NCBI RefSeq assembly: GCF_023072615.1
Contig: NZ_JAKNRW010000024.1
Coordinates: 18,178 to 82,177 of the forward strand
DNA from: Pseudomonas violetae
GTDB lineage: Bacteria > Pseudomonadota > Gammaproteobacteria > Pseudomonadales > Pseudomonadaceae
Direction: 5' to 3'
DNA length: 64,000 nucleotides
Shown: positions 8,448 through 16,407 of the stretch, in pieces
Position numbering within the stretch: the first letter of the stretch is position 1
Layout of the letters: every line of letters starts with the position of its first letter
Translations under genes and position numbers: made by a program
The notes under the pieces: generated by a model
The model's database searches: none
What the model was told of the DNA's origin: nothing
What the model saw: the letters and a program-made list of their open reading frames with translations, nothing else

Positions 8448-9299
8448 GTGCACAAAAGGTTTCTAGTCACAGTCTTGGCATTGGCTATTACTGCAAGCTC
8501 TGGATGCGCTCAACTGGGTCTCAATAAAAAGCAGGCCGGAACTGTGATCGGCGGCGTAGCAGGCGCGGTCGCGGGAGCATTCATTGGTAAGGGCAATGGC
8601 AAGATTGTCGCGGTGCTGCTGACGAGCACAATCGGTGCTTTCATCGGTAATAAAATTGGCTCGATGCTTGATGATCAAGATAAGCAGGCATTAGCGCTAC
8701 GCACCCAAGAAGCTTTAAATTCGTCGGCCAGTAATTCTACTCAACCCGTGTCCTGGACTTCGGCTCACTCGGGCGCGAGTGCGAAAATCGAACAGGGCAA
8801 AGAGTTCACGCAGAGCAAAACGGTTGAAGTGAAGCGTGCCCCTAAAGTTACTGCCGTACCGTCGATGAAGTTGATCAATGAACAATACGTGACCAACAGC
8901 AGCTCCAATGTTCGCGCGGCACCGAATAAGGGTGCTGAGAAAGTGGGTGGCTTGCAGCCAGGCACGGAGTTTACTGCGGTTGGCTCCACTGGCGACTGGA
9001 TTCTTGTAGGCCGTAAGGGTGTGACCGTCGGCTACATCAGCAAATCACTGGTTTCTCCCAAGTCTGAAGCTGCGGCTAATAATCTTAAGTCGGTAAATCT
9101 CGACGAGATGAATGTTGCGGCGGACAAAGAAACCAAGGCGTTTGACCTCGACTCGATCCCCTCGCTGCCGACTCAGCAGGTTGTTGCTGAAACATCATGC
9201 CGACCGGTGACCGTGAGCCTGAAAGCGGCGGACGGTAACACTGAGCAAGAGCAGAACACGTTCTGCAAACAGGCCAATGGTACTTGGGAACTCATCTAA
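8448..9299 (+). CDS. Glycine-zipper, SH3-domain lipoprotein
   Basis: 283 residues from GTG 8448, chosen for GGGAG about 7 nt upstream and because it gives a short signal peptide ending in the lipobox ASSGC; an in-frame ATG at 8418 is the alternative. Residues ~25-75 form a glycine-zipper 2TM domain (GTVIGGVAGAVAGAFIGKG), as in the Rickettsia 17-kDa antigen family. Residues ~140-205 look like a bacterial SH3 domain (SNVRAAPN, GDWILV, GYISKSLV). The C-terminal tail has two Cys that could form a disulfide. Probably outer-membrane or periplasmic; exact function unknown. Confidence 0.7.
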   Translation: MHKRFLVTVLALAITASSGCAQLGLNKKQAGTVIGGVAGAVAGAFIGKGNGKIVAVLLTSTIGAFIGNKIGSMLDDQDKQALALRTQEALNSSASNSTQPVSWTSAHSGASAKIEQGKEFTQSKTVEVKRAPKVTAVPSMKLINEQYVTNSSSNVRAAPNKGAEKVGGLQPGTEFTAVGSTGDWILVGRKGVTVGYISKSLVSPKSEAAANNLKSVNLDEMNVAADKETKAFDLDSIPSLPTQQVVAETSCRPVTVSLKAADGNTEQEQNTFCKQANGTWELI

Positions 9300-9362
9300 G
9301 GGGTTTCTTCGAAAAAAGCCGTGCGCGCTGTCGCCCTATTGATGCAGCCCTGGACAGGACAA

Positions 9363-9842
9363 ATGATGAACAACTTTACCAACTGGACCCTCACTGCTAT
9401 TTGCGCGGCCCTTCTGACGGGGTGCGGCTCGAGCCAGGATAAAGCAGAAGAGTTGGTCGAGATGATGAACGTGGATGCCAACTACGGCCTGATCGTTCAG
9501 GCCGCAGCAGCCGGGTACGCGCCAAAGTTTCGCGATGTGAAACCTGATCAGATCAAGACAGTTGTCAAAGACAAAATCCCGCTGAAATTTCTGAAGCAGA
9601 CTATGGTAGATGTGTACGCGGATACGTTCGACTCGGACGAACTCGACTTGATGATCAAGGCCAATAAAAACCCTGCGAACGCGATGAGCATCATAATGGG
9701 CTCCAAGGATGGGCAGAAGCTGGCGATGAAAGCCGTTAGGGTTCAAAACGACCTGCAGATGGATATGGCGAAAGCAATGCAGGACAAAGACGAGGACATT
9801 TTGGATGAGTTGAACGACCTGCAGGATGAGGCCCGCAGCTGA
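9363..9842 (+). CDS. Small lipoprotein resembling DUF2059 proteins
   Basis: 159 residues from tandem ATGs at 9363/9366, with a weak AGGAC ribosome site. A signal peptide ends in lipobox LLTGC. The mature part is helical and acidic, with a 'VYADTFDSDELDLMIKANKNP...GQKL' pattern like DUF2059 periplasmic proteins (segments at about residues 75-120). Function unknown. It ends just before a strong terminator that closes the group of genes from 7090. Confidence 0.6.
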   Translation: MMNNFTNWTLTAICAALLTGCGSSQDKAEELVEMMNVDANYGLIVQAAAAGYAPKFRDVKPDQIKTVVKDKIPLKFLKQTMVDVYADTFDSDELDLMIKANKNPANAMSIIMGSKDGQKLAMKAVRVQNDLQMDMAKAMQDKDEDILDELNDLQDEARS

Positions 9843-9857
9843 TCTGCATCGAAAATC

Positions 9858-9883
9858 AAAAACCCGGCCTAGGCCGGGTTTTT
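9858..9883 (+). terminator. Rho-independent terminator
   Basis: AAAAACCCGGCC, TA, GGCCGGGTTTTT: a compact near-perfect palindrome with A and T tails, 16 bp after the lipoprotein gene. The symmetry permits bidirectional action, also serving the minus-strand DUF1523 gene that ends at 10031. Confidence 0.9.
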
Positions 9884-10030
9884 CATATTTGGAAAAGCGC
9901 GAATTGGTCAGTGAAAAGCGTTGGTTAAGGCCAGCAACCTGATGCTGACACGCCGGTAGATCTACATATTTTGATTGGGCGTCTGCAGCAGCAGGTCAGC
10001 TGCACACACCCGGCCGGGTCGCGTCAATTG

Positions 10031-10570
10031 TCAATTGGAGGGCACTTTGAATCGTGGCCGCCTGCGTATTTTCACAGTGATAGACAGAGCAACCAATACC
10101 AGTGCTATTACGCTGAAAAATAGCGTGTTGAACCATGGGAATGGTTCGTCCCGCGTGTCGGTGGCTTCGATATCAGTAATGTTGGGGAATACCGATAGGA
10201 TCTGAATGCGCCAGCCATAGTACCGAATAAGTGCCAGTTGCTGGGTATCCCGTGAGTAACCTTGAGCCTTCGCCTGAATGTCAGCTGAGTCAAATTTGAA
10301 GTACCAAGGAAAACTCCAGCCCGTATCTTCGTTGCGATACACCATGACCTTCTTGTTTTCCGGATGCTCAGTGTTGATGAAGTAAACGTCACGTGTTGGA
10401 CCGTCCGCTGGATTCTCAGCATTGATGACACCGTCATCGTCAACGCGTTTAACTTCACCTCCGGTGATGAGGACCACGTCGTATTGGGGAAGGACGTAGT
10501 AAAGACCCAGTGCGCCGCCGGCGACTCCTAGAAAAACTACGCCTAGAATCACGCCCTTCAACCATTTCAT
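10031..10570 (-). CDS. DUF1523 family membrane protein
   Basis: 179 residues. Membrane segments lie near residues 5-25 and 145-165, flanking a periplasmic-type domain with YVLPQYDVVLITGGEVKRVD and a VYRNEDTGWSFPWYFKFDSAD core, characteristic of DUF1523. ATG 10570 is preferred because GGAG is close upstream and the hydrophobic segment starts at once; the frame extends to 10627. It is convergent with the lipoprotein group and has no operon partner. Role unknown. Confidence 0.75.
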   Translation of the reverse strand: MKWLKGVILGVVFLGVAGGALGLYYVLPQYDVVLITGGEVKRVDDDGVINAENPADGPTRDVYFINTEHPENKKVMVYRNEDTGWSFPWYFKFDSADIQAKAQGYSRDTQQLALIRYYGWRIQILSVFPNITDIEATDTRDEPFPWFNTLFFSVIALVLVALSITVKIRRRPRFKVPSN

Positions 10571-10768
10571 TGATGCACTCCATTTCAAATCATTTGATAT
10601 TGCACCATTTCTGTTGGCCAGAGGCATTTTTAGCTGGGGTATTACATCGAAATATGTTCAGCAAATGTGTAGGAGATGCGGGTGGGCGAGCTGATGTTTC
10701 TAAGCTCAAGGGGCAGAGACGTTTTCCCCAGATAGCCCGGCCACTGTGCAGGGCTTTTTCGATTCGGC

Positions 10769-10794
10769 TATAAATCCCACATAATGGGTTTATA
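10769..10794. promoter_or_regulatory. Dyad in the MFS-gene upstream region
   Basis: TATAAATCCC (10769-10778) and GGGTTTATA (10786-10794) form an imperfect dyad (one extra T) that contains -10-like TATAAA/TATAAT sequence about 100 bp before the MFS gene. It may be an operator over the promoter. The rest of the 329-bp gap 10571-10899 shows nothing else supportable. Confidence 0.35.
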
Positions 10795-10899
10795 ATTCAC
10801 ATGTTGAACTAAGCCCTCTGCTGGTTTAAGGTCAGTCACAACCCAGTGACCCGACGCCGTCCGGCCACCGAGAATAAAGACAATAAGAGGAATTCCCCC

Positions 10900-12243
10900 A
10901 TGACCGGTCCTTCGCTGGACAGCCGTCTGCACGCCAGCACCATGAAGAAGCTCAACCTGAAGCTGATTCCGTTTCTGATGCTGCTGTACATGGTGGCTTA
11001 CATCGACAAGTCGAACATTTCGGTGGCGGCGTTGACGATGAATGCCGACCTCGGCCTCAGTCTGCGCATGTACGGCATCGGCGTCGGGTTGTTCTTCCTG
11101 ACCTATATCCTGTTCGAAGTGCCCAGCAGCCTGATCCTGACCAAGGTCGGTGCGCGGCGCTGGATTGCGCGGATCATGATCACTTGGGGCATCATTGCCG
11201 CGGGCATGAGCCTGATCCAAAGCGCCAACCAGCTGTACGTGATGCGCCTGCTGCTGGGCGCGGCCGAAGCCGGTTTCACGCCCGGGATCATCTACTACCT
11301 GTCGCAGTGGTTCCCGCGCAGCGACCGGGCCAGGGCCATGTCCTGGTTCTACATCGGCGCTGCCCTGGCCTCGGTGATTGGTTTGCCGATGTCCGGCGCC
11401 TTGCTGCATCTGGACGGCCTGTTCGGCGTTAACGGCTGGCGCTGGTTGTTCCTGCTCGAAGGTATTCCGGCGATAGTGCTGGGCTACGTTGTGTTGCGCT
11501 ACATGCCTGAAACGCCGGCCTCCACCCACTGGCTGGACAGCGCGCAGAAGGATTGGCTCAGCCGCACTATGCAGGCCGAGCAGGCGACGACGGTGATTTC
11601 GCACAAGGACGCCTGGCACGTGGCTTTTCGCAGTCGCCAGGTGTGGTTGCTCAGCCTGTTCTGGTTGCTGCAGGCGTTTGGCACCATTGGCGTCACGCTG
11701 TTTCTGCCGCTGATTGTGCAGTCGGTATCCAAGCAGGGCTCGTTTGTGGTCAGCCTGTTGTCGGCGATGCCGTTCTTCCTGGCGTGCGTGTTCATGTACT
11801 TGAACGGGCGTCACTCCGATCGTACGGGCGAGCGGGGCTGGCATTTGGGTGGGCCGCTGTTGGCGGCCGGGGTGCTGCTGGCCCTGGCGGTGTTTACTGG
11901 CAACCAGTGGCTGGCGTATGTGCTGCTGGTGGTGGCGGTGGGGTTGAACTGGGCGGCGACGCCGGTTTTCTGGGCGACCACCACCGAATACTTGTCCGGG
12001 CCGGCTGCTGCTGTGTCGATCGCCTTGATCAACTCCATCGCCAACATTGCCGGCCTGGGCTTGCCGCCCGTGATGGGTTGGATCAAGGACTCCACCCAGA
12101 GCTATGACTATGCCTTGCTGCTGGTGGCTGCCGCGCTGCTGGCCGGGGGGCTGCTGGGGCTCTATCTGGGAGGCGGCAAACGCAGCCGCAAGGTCACTAC
12201 CATTTCTGTCCAGGGGGGCATCGATGAAATCAACCGTGCTTAA
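10900..12243 (+). CDS. MFS transporter, anion:cation symporter (ACS) type
   Basis: 447 residues with 12 predicted membrane helices. YIDKSNISVAA after the first helix and the EAGFTPGIIYYLSQWFP segment are hallmarks of ACS-family carriers for organic acids such as phthalate, tartrate or glucarate. ATG 10900 was chosen because AGAGGAA is about 7 nt upstream. The 3' end overlaps the hydroxyacid dehydrogenase gene by 20 bp, so the carrier and enzyme are co-translated and probably act on the same hydroxy or keto acid. Substrate unknown. Confidence 0.88.
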   Translation: MTGPSLDSRLHASTMKKLNLKLIPFLMLLYMVAYIDKSNISVAALTMNADLGLSLRMYGIGVGLFFLTYILFEVPSSLILTKVGARRWIARIMITWGIIAAGMSLIQSANQLYVMRLLLGAAEAGFTPGIIYYLSQWFPRSDRARAMSWFYIGAALASVIGLPMSGALLHLDGLFGVNGWRWLFLLEGIPAIVLGYVVLRYMPETPASTHWLDSAQKDWLSRTMQAEQATTVISHKDAWHVAFRSRQVWLLSLFWLLQAFGTIGVTLFLPLIVQSVSKQGSFVVSLLSAMPFFLACVFMYLNGRHSDRTGERGWHLGGPLLAAGVLLALAVFTGNQWLAYVLLVVAVGLNWAATPVFWATTTEYLSGPAAAVSIALINSIANIAGLGLPPVMGWIKDSTQSYDYALLLVAAALLAGGLLGLYLGGGKRSRKVTTISVQGGIDEINRA

Positions 12244-13156
12244 AGTTGCGCATCTGCCGGACATGCTCAGCGAGCGGCTGTATGCCGAGTATGACGTGCT
12301 GGAGGGCAGTGAGAGCGGCGAGGAACTGCAGGCGCAAACTGTGCGCGGTATTCGCGCGCTGATCGCCAATGGCGAGTCGCGGGTGCGCGCCGCTTTGATC
12401 GAGCGCCTGCCGGATCTGCAAGTGATCGTGGTGTTTGGTGTCGGTTATGACGGCATCGACGTCGAGGCGGCCCGCGCCCGTGGCATTGCCGTCACCCATA
12501 CGCCGGACGTGCTGACCGACGACGTCGCTGATTTCGCCATGACCTTGCTGCTCGGCACTGCCCGGCGTATCGCCCGGGCCGACCGTTTTGTGCGGGATGG
12601 ACGCTGGCAGCAGGGACCTTTTCCGTTCACTCGCAAGGTCAGTGGCAAGCGCCTCGGAATCGTTGGCCTGGGGCGGATCGGCAGGGCGATTGCACTGCGC
12701 GCCGCCGCGTTCGACATGCAGATCAGCTACCACGGCCGGCGTCCGCTGGCGGTGGATTACCCGTATTACGCTTCGGTCACCGAGCTTGCGGCGGCGGTGG
12801 ATTTTCTACTGGTCGCGGTGGGCGGTGGGGACTCGACTTATCACCTGGTCGATGCCGGCGTGCTCGATGCGTTGGGCAGTCAAGGCATCCTGATCAACGT
12901 GGGGCGTGGCAGTGTGGTCGATGAGGCGGCGCTGGCTCAGGCGTTGGCCGAGGGGCGGATTCTGGGGGCGGGGCTGGACGTGTTCGAGGATGAACCGCGG
13001 CCGCAGGCGGGTTTGCTGGACCTGGACAACGTGCTGCTGGCGCCACACATGGCCAGCGCCACCTGGGACACACGCCGGGCGATGTCGGACCTGACCTTGG
13101 CCAACCTCGCCGCGCACTTTGCCGGGCAGCCGTTGCCAACGCCGGTTCCGGATTGA
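12224..13156 (+). CDS. D-2-hydroxyacid dehydrogenase (NAD(P)-dependent)
   Basis: 310 residues of the D-isomer 2-hydroxyacid dehydrogenase family (glyoxylate/hydroxypyruvate/hydroxyphenylpyruvate reductase branch). Visible: the Rossmann motif GLGRIGRAIALR, the NVGRGSVVDEAAL segment, the FEDEP acid and the APHMASAT catalytic His. ATG 12224 has AGGGGGG upstream and lies inside the end of the carrier gene; the frame upstream of it merely shadows that gene. Likely reduces a 2-keto acid or oxidises the hydroxy acid imported by its neighbour; substrate not determined. Confidence 0.88.
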   Translation: MKSTVLKVAHLPDMLSERLYAEYDVLEGSESGEELQAQTVRGIRALIANGESRVRAALIERLPDLQVIVVFGVGYDGIDVEAARARGIAVTHTPDVLTDDVADFAMTLLLGTARRIARADRFVRDGRWQQGPFPFTRKVSGKRLGIVGLGRIGRAIALRAAAFDMQISYHGRRPLAVDYPYYASVTELAAAVDFLLVAVGGGDSTYHLVDAGVLDALGSQGILINVGRGSVVDEAALAQALAEGRILGAGLDVFEDEPRPQAGLLDLDNVLLAPHMASATWDTRRAMSDLTLANLAAHFAGQPLPTPVPD

Positions 13157-13165
13157 CGCGCCGGG

Positions 13166-13642
13166 TCAGTCTTGCGGCAGGTTATTGAAGATTTTTTCCA
13201 GGGTGCCGTTCAGTTTGGTGATCTGCGCTTCGGTCAGGCCTTTGAAGCTGGTGCGGAAGATATCGCTGGTGCCCAACTGGATTTCTTCGATGGTATGGCG
13301 CCCGACATCGGTCAGTGAGACCTGGGTCACCCGGCCGTCGCTGGCGCTGGTGTTGGTTTCCACCAGGCCGTCGGCTTTCATCCGGTAGACGATCTTAGTG
13401 ATGGTCGACAGCTTGGCGATGGCATGGATGGAGATTTCCGAAATGCTCGACTCGCCATTTTCCTTGAGGATGAACAGAATCCGCCAGCGAGGGATGTCCA
13501 TGTCGATCTTTTTCAGCGCTTTCTCCATCGCCATGGAGTAGCGCCCGTGCAGGCGCGCGAGCCAATAGAAGGGGAACTCTTCCTTCTTGAAGTCTTCGCT
13601 GGCGGGGTTGTATCGGCTCAGGCGCTTTTTCGGGGTGGTCAT
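13166..13642 (-). CDS. MarR-family regulator
   Basis: 158 residues from ATG 13642. Winged-helix MarR fold: YWLARLHGRYSMAMEKAL dimerisation helix, DIPRWRILFIL, SISEISIHAIAKLSTITKIV recognition region, and DGRVTQVSLTDVG wing. Such regulators repress aromatic-acid catabolic operons and release DNA on ligand binding. It lies directly after an MFS gene on the same strand. It resembles the type that controls auxin (iac) genes, but the iac operon is 12 kb away, so naming it iacR would be a guess. The open frame extends to 13771 and would overlap the MFS gene. Confidence 0.88.
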   Translation of the reverse strand: MTTPKKRLSRYNPASEDFKKEEFPFYWLARLHGRYSMAMEKALKKIDMDIPRWRILFILKENGESSISEISIHAIAKLSTITKIVYRMKADGLVETNTSASDGRVTQVSLTDVGRHTIEEIQLGTSDIFRTSFKGLTEAQITKLNGTLEKIFNNLPQD

Positions 13643-13739
13643 AAAGGTGGCGTAGTCTTTCTGATGAGCTGGGTTGGGTAGCGGGCGCCATTGTCGCGCC
13701 GCCCGCCGCAAAAAACCAGCGGACGCGCCACGGTGTGCC

Positions 13740-15083
13740 TCAGGCCAGGCCTTCGTGCTTGAGGCTCTCACGAAAGTGCCGGCAGCCCTTGACCAGCAAC
13801 AGCAGGGTCAGGGTGACGGCGAACGCGTTGAGCAGGGAGATCGACGAGCCGACCAGTGCCGGGTTTTCGAACAGCCGGTCGGTGAGCAGCGCGACCGCCG
13901 TGGTGCCGACACCCAGGCCGATCAGGTTGGAAATCAGCAGGAATAGCGCGCTGATCTGCGCCCGCATCTGGTTTGGCGGCAGGATCTGCATGGCTGCAGT
14001 TGACGCCGGCATCGGAAACGAGGCGAAGAACATGGCCGGCGCCAGCAGCGCCAGGGACATCCACAGTTCGCTGACCTGGGTAAACGCGACAGCGGGCACG
14101 GCCATCCCGATTGCACCAATCACGCCCGCGCGAATCGGCGCGTCGCTGTAGCCTTTCTTCGCCAGCCAGTCGATCAGCCAGCCGCCGCAAAACACGCCAC
14201 TGGTGTTGGCCAGCAGCACTACAATCCCGAGCATGTAGCCGGTATCGCTGGGGGCGAGGCCGAATTTGCGCATGTAGAAAGCCGGGGTCCAGCTGAGCAT
14301 GCAGAACAGCGTCATCGCGTAGAACGAGAAGCCCAGGTAGTGGCAGGAGAAGGTCTTGCGGTGCACCGCCAGGAACTTGAACGCCTGCTTCATGCTGGGC
14401 GCATGGACCTTACCTGCGGCATCGAGTTTGAGGCCCTTGCGCGCCGGGTCACGCACCGTGAGTGCAATCAACAGGGCCACCAATACCCCCGGCAGGCCCA
14501 CCAGGAAAAACGTCACTTGCCAGGGCCGCATTTCCCCCAGCAGCGGGACGACGACACTGTCGAGGTTCTTCAGCAAATCGATGACGTAGCCTCCAATCAG
14601 AAAGGCCACGCCGCCGCCAATGAACGAGCCGATGGAGTAGATTGCCACGGCGCGACCGAGCTTTTCCCGGGGAAACATGTCGCTGAGCATTGAGTAGGTG
14701 GCCGGTGACAGGGCCGCTTCGCCTATGCCGACGCCGATGCGCGCCATGAACATCTGCAGGAAGTTTTTGCTCAGCCCGCAAAGAGCGGTTGCCAGGCTCC
14801 AGAACGCGACGCCGATGGCGATGATTTTCGGTCGGGAGAATTTGTCTGCCAGTAGCGCAATGGGCATGCCCATGAAGGCATAGAACAGCGAAAAAGCCAG
14901 GCCGTGCAGAAGGCTGAACTGAGTATCGGAGAGCTGCAGATCGTGTTTGATCGGCTCGATCATCAACGCCAGGATCTGCCGATCGATGAACGAAAAAATG
15001 TACGCCAGCATGCAAATGGCTACGATGTACCATTCATAGGCATAGCTTTTACGGGTGACCTCGGTGGGTGTTTTGCTGGTCAT
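13740..15083 (-). CDS. MFS transporter (spinster-like)
   Basis: 447 residues, 12 helices. SFIDRQILALMIEPIKHDL after helix 1 and the RIGVGIGEAALSPATYSMLSDMFPR motif mark the Spns-like MFS branch often found with aromatic catabolic genes. AAGGGG lies upstream of ATG 15083. The MarR gene follows 97 bp downstream on the same strand, and an AraC gene diverges upstream. Direction and substrate cannot be read; uptake of an aromatic acid is inferred from context. Confidence 0.88.
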   Translation of the reverse strand: MTSKTPTEVTRKSYAYEWYIVAICMLAYIFSFIDRQILALMIEPIKHDLQLSDTQFSLLHGLAFSLFYAFMGMPIALLADKFSRPKIIAIGVAFWSLATALCGLSKNFLQMFMARIGVGIGEAALSPATYSMLSDMFPREKLGRAVAIYSIGSFIGGGVAFLIGGYVIDLLKNLDSVVVPLLGEMRPWQVTFFLVGLPGVLVALLIALTVRDPARKGLKLDAAGKVHAPSMKQAFKFLAVHRKTFSCHYLGFSFYAMTLFCMLSWTPAFYMRKFGLAPSDTGYMLGIVVLLANTSGVFCGGWLIDWLAKKGYSDAPIRAGVIGAIGMAVPAVAFTQVSELWMSLALLAPAMFFASFPMPASTAAMQILPPNQMRAQISALFLLISNLIGLGVGTTAVALLTDRLFENPALVGSSISLLNAFAVTLTLLLLVKGCRHFRESLKHEGLA

Positions 15084-15218
15084 GCTGTTGGCCCCTTCAG
15101 GGTTGGCAATCAGTCAGTCGGCGGCAGCGTGTGTTCGCAGTTGGGTGTGTCGGTGACGCCATCGTTACCCGAGCGCGTTGCCCTGGTGCGTTTATTGGTT
15201 TTGTTGTGCTGTCCAGGT

Positions 15219-15234
15219 TGCCAATCCATTGGCA
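15219..15234. promoter_or_regulatory. Perfect dyad in MFS/AraC divergent region
   Basis: TGCCAAT-CC-ATTGGCA, 7-bp arms with a 2-nt spacer, between the divergent MFS (start 15083) and AraC (start 15409) genes. A related half-site, TTGGCAAT, occurs near 15103. Size and symmetry suit a MarR dimer, and the MarR gene is next door, but binding is inferred. Nothing else stands out in the 325-bp gap. Confidence 0.45.
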
Positions 15235-15408
15235 TAAGGGTGTTGCAGGACCTTTTTAAGCCCTTGTTTGCCGGGTCTCTATGCGCCAGGCGCAGAGGCT
15301 GTTCCGGGCGCGCAGAAAGCGTTTTCGTGGCGTGAAAATTGCTTTCCATTTCCACTAAAATTCGAGGCGTCTGCAGCTGGGCGCAATCATTTCTGGAGGC
15401 ACTTGTGC

Positions 15409-16389
15409 ATGTTCGATCAACGCTTTTCGCTCCGCGAGCATTGCCTGCTGAGTTCCGGCGGGTTCGGCGAGGTCCGGGATCGGGTCAGTCATTACCTGTG
15501 GCCCCATCAGATGAAAATGCAGCAGGGCGGCGCCTTGCAATCGCAGCTGTATGGCGTGTTCTTCGGCAGTTCGGCGCTGTTCGATCTGCACTACGGCGCG
15601 CCGGTGGAAATCGACGCTGGCGATATCAGCGACTACTACCTGATTCGCGTCACTCTTGAAGGTGGCGGCATGGTCAGCATGGGCAAGCAGCAGGCTGTTT
15701 TGCGCAAGGGTGGGCTGACCATTTCTTCGCCTTCGCAACGCAGTTTCATCCGCATCGACAAGGACTGCCGCAACCTCATTTTGCGTGTCGATAGGCAAGC
15801 TCTCGAACGCCAGTTGCAGGTGTTGCTGAACCGGCGTTTGCGTCAGCCGCTGGTGTTCGATATCCAGGTGGACCCAGCGCATCAGGGTATGGCGACGGTT
15901 CGCACCACCCTGGACTACATCTGCCAACTGTATGGCGACGCCAGCCATTCGCTGCTGACCTCGGCCATGGGCGCCAGCCTGTCGGACTATCTGCTGTCGG
16001 TGCTGTTGACCCAGTTACCGCACAATTACTCGGTCGACCTGCTGCAGGACCAGCGACAGCCCGTGCCGCACCACGTCAAGAAAGCCCGCGACTACATCGA
16101 ACAGCACCTCGCCGAACCGATTGCCCTGGCGAGCCTGGCGCAGTTCTGCGAAGTGTCGATCCGCACCTTGCAAAATGGCTTCACGCGCTTTCTCCAGCAA
16201 ACCCCCAGCGACTATGTGCGCACCCGTCGCCTGGCGCTGGTGCACCAGGCCTTGCAACAGGCTGGGCCGGCGGACAGCGTGACGGATATCCTACTGCGTC
16301 ACGGTGTCGCCAGCTTCGGTCACTTTGCCATGCAGTACCGCAAGCAATATGGTTGCCTGCCGTCCGAGACCCTGCGCCGTCAAGCCTGA
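15409..16389 (+). CDS. AraC/XylS-family transcriptional activator
   Basis: 326 residues. The N-terminal ~200 residues look like the AraC-binding-like domain of XylS/FeaR-type aromatic regulators (YLIRVTLEGGGMVSM, then SPSQRSFIRI). The C-terminal ~100 carry two helix-turn-helices (LASLAQFCEVSIRTLQNGF and ILLRHGVASFGHFAMQYRK). ATG 15409 is preferred: GGAGG at about 15394 and a conserved MFDQRFSLRE start; the frame is open from 15268. Likely controls the divergent carrier or nearby catabolic genes. Confidence 0.85.
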   Translation: MFDQRFSLREHCLLSSGGFGEVRDRVSHYLWPHQMKMQQGGALQSQLYGVFFGSSALFDLHYGAPVEIDAGDISDYYLIRVTLEGGGMVSMGKQQAVLRKGGLTISSPSQRSFIRIDKDCRNLILRVDRQALERQLQVLLNRRLRQPLVFDIQVDPAHQGMATVRTTLDYICQLYGDASHSLLTSAMGASLSDYLLSVLLTQLPHNYSVDLLQDQRQPVPHHVKKARDYIEQHLAEPIALASLAQFCEVSIRTLQNGFTRFLQQTPSDYVRTRRLALVHQALQQAGPADSVTDILLRHGVASFGHFAMQYRKQYGCLPSETLRRQA

Positions 16390-16407
16390 AGCTTGCCGCT
16401 GTGCCCT

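Noticed and set aside
10768..12369. 533-residue minus-strand ORF
   Set aside because: Gln/His/Arg-rich low-complexity translation antisense to the MFS gene; a high-GC shadow.
13166..13642. Naming the MarR gene iacR
   Set aside because: Family fits, but it is 12 kb from iac and next to an MFS gene; no shared operator was found.
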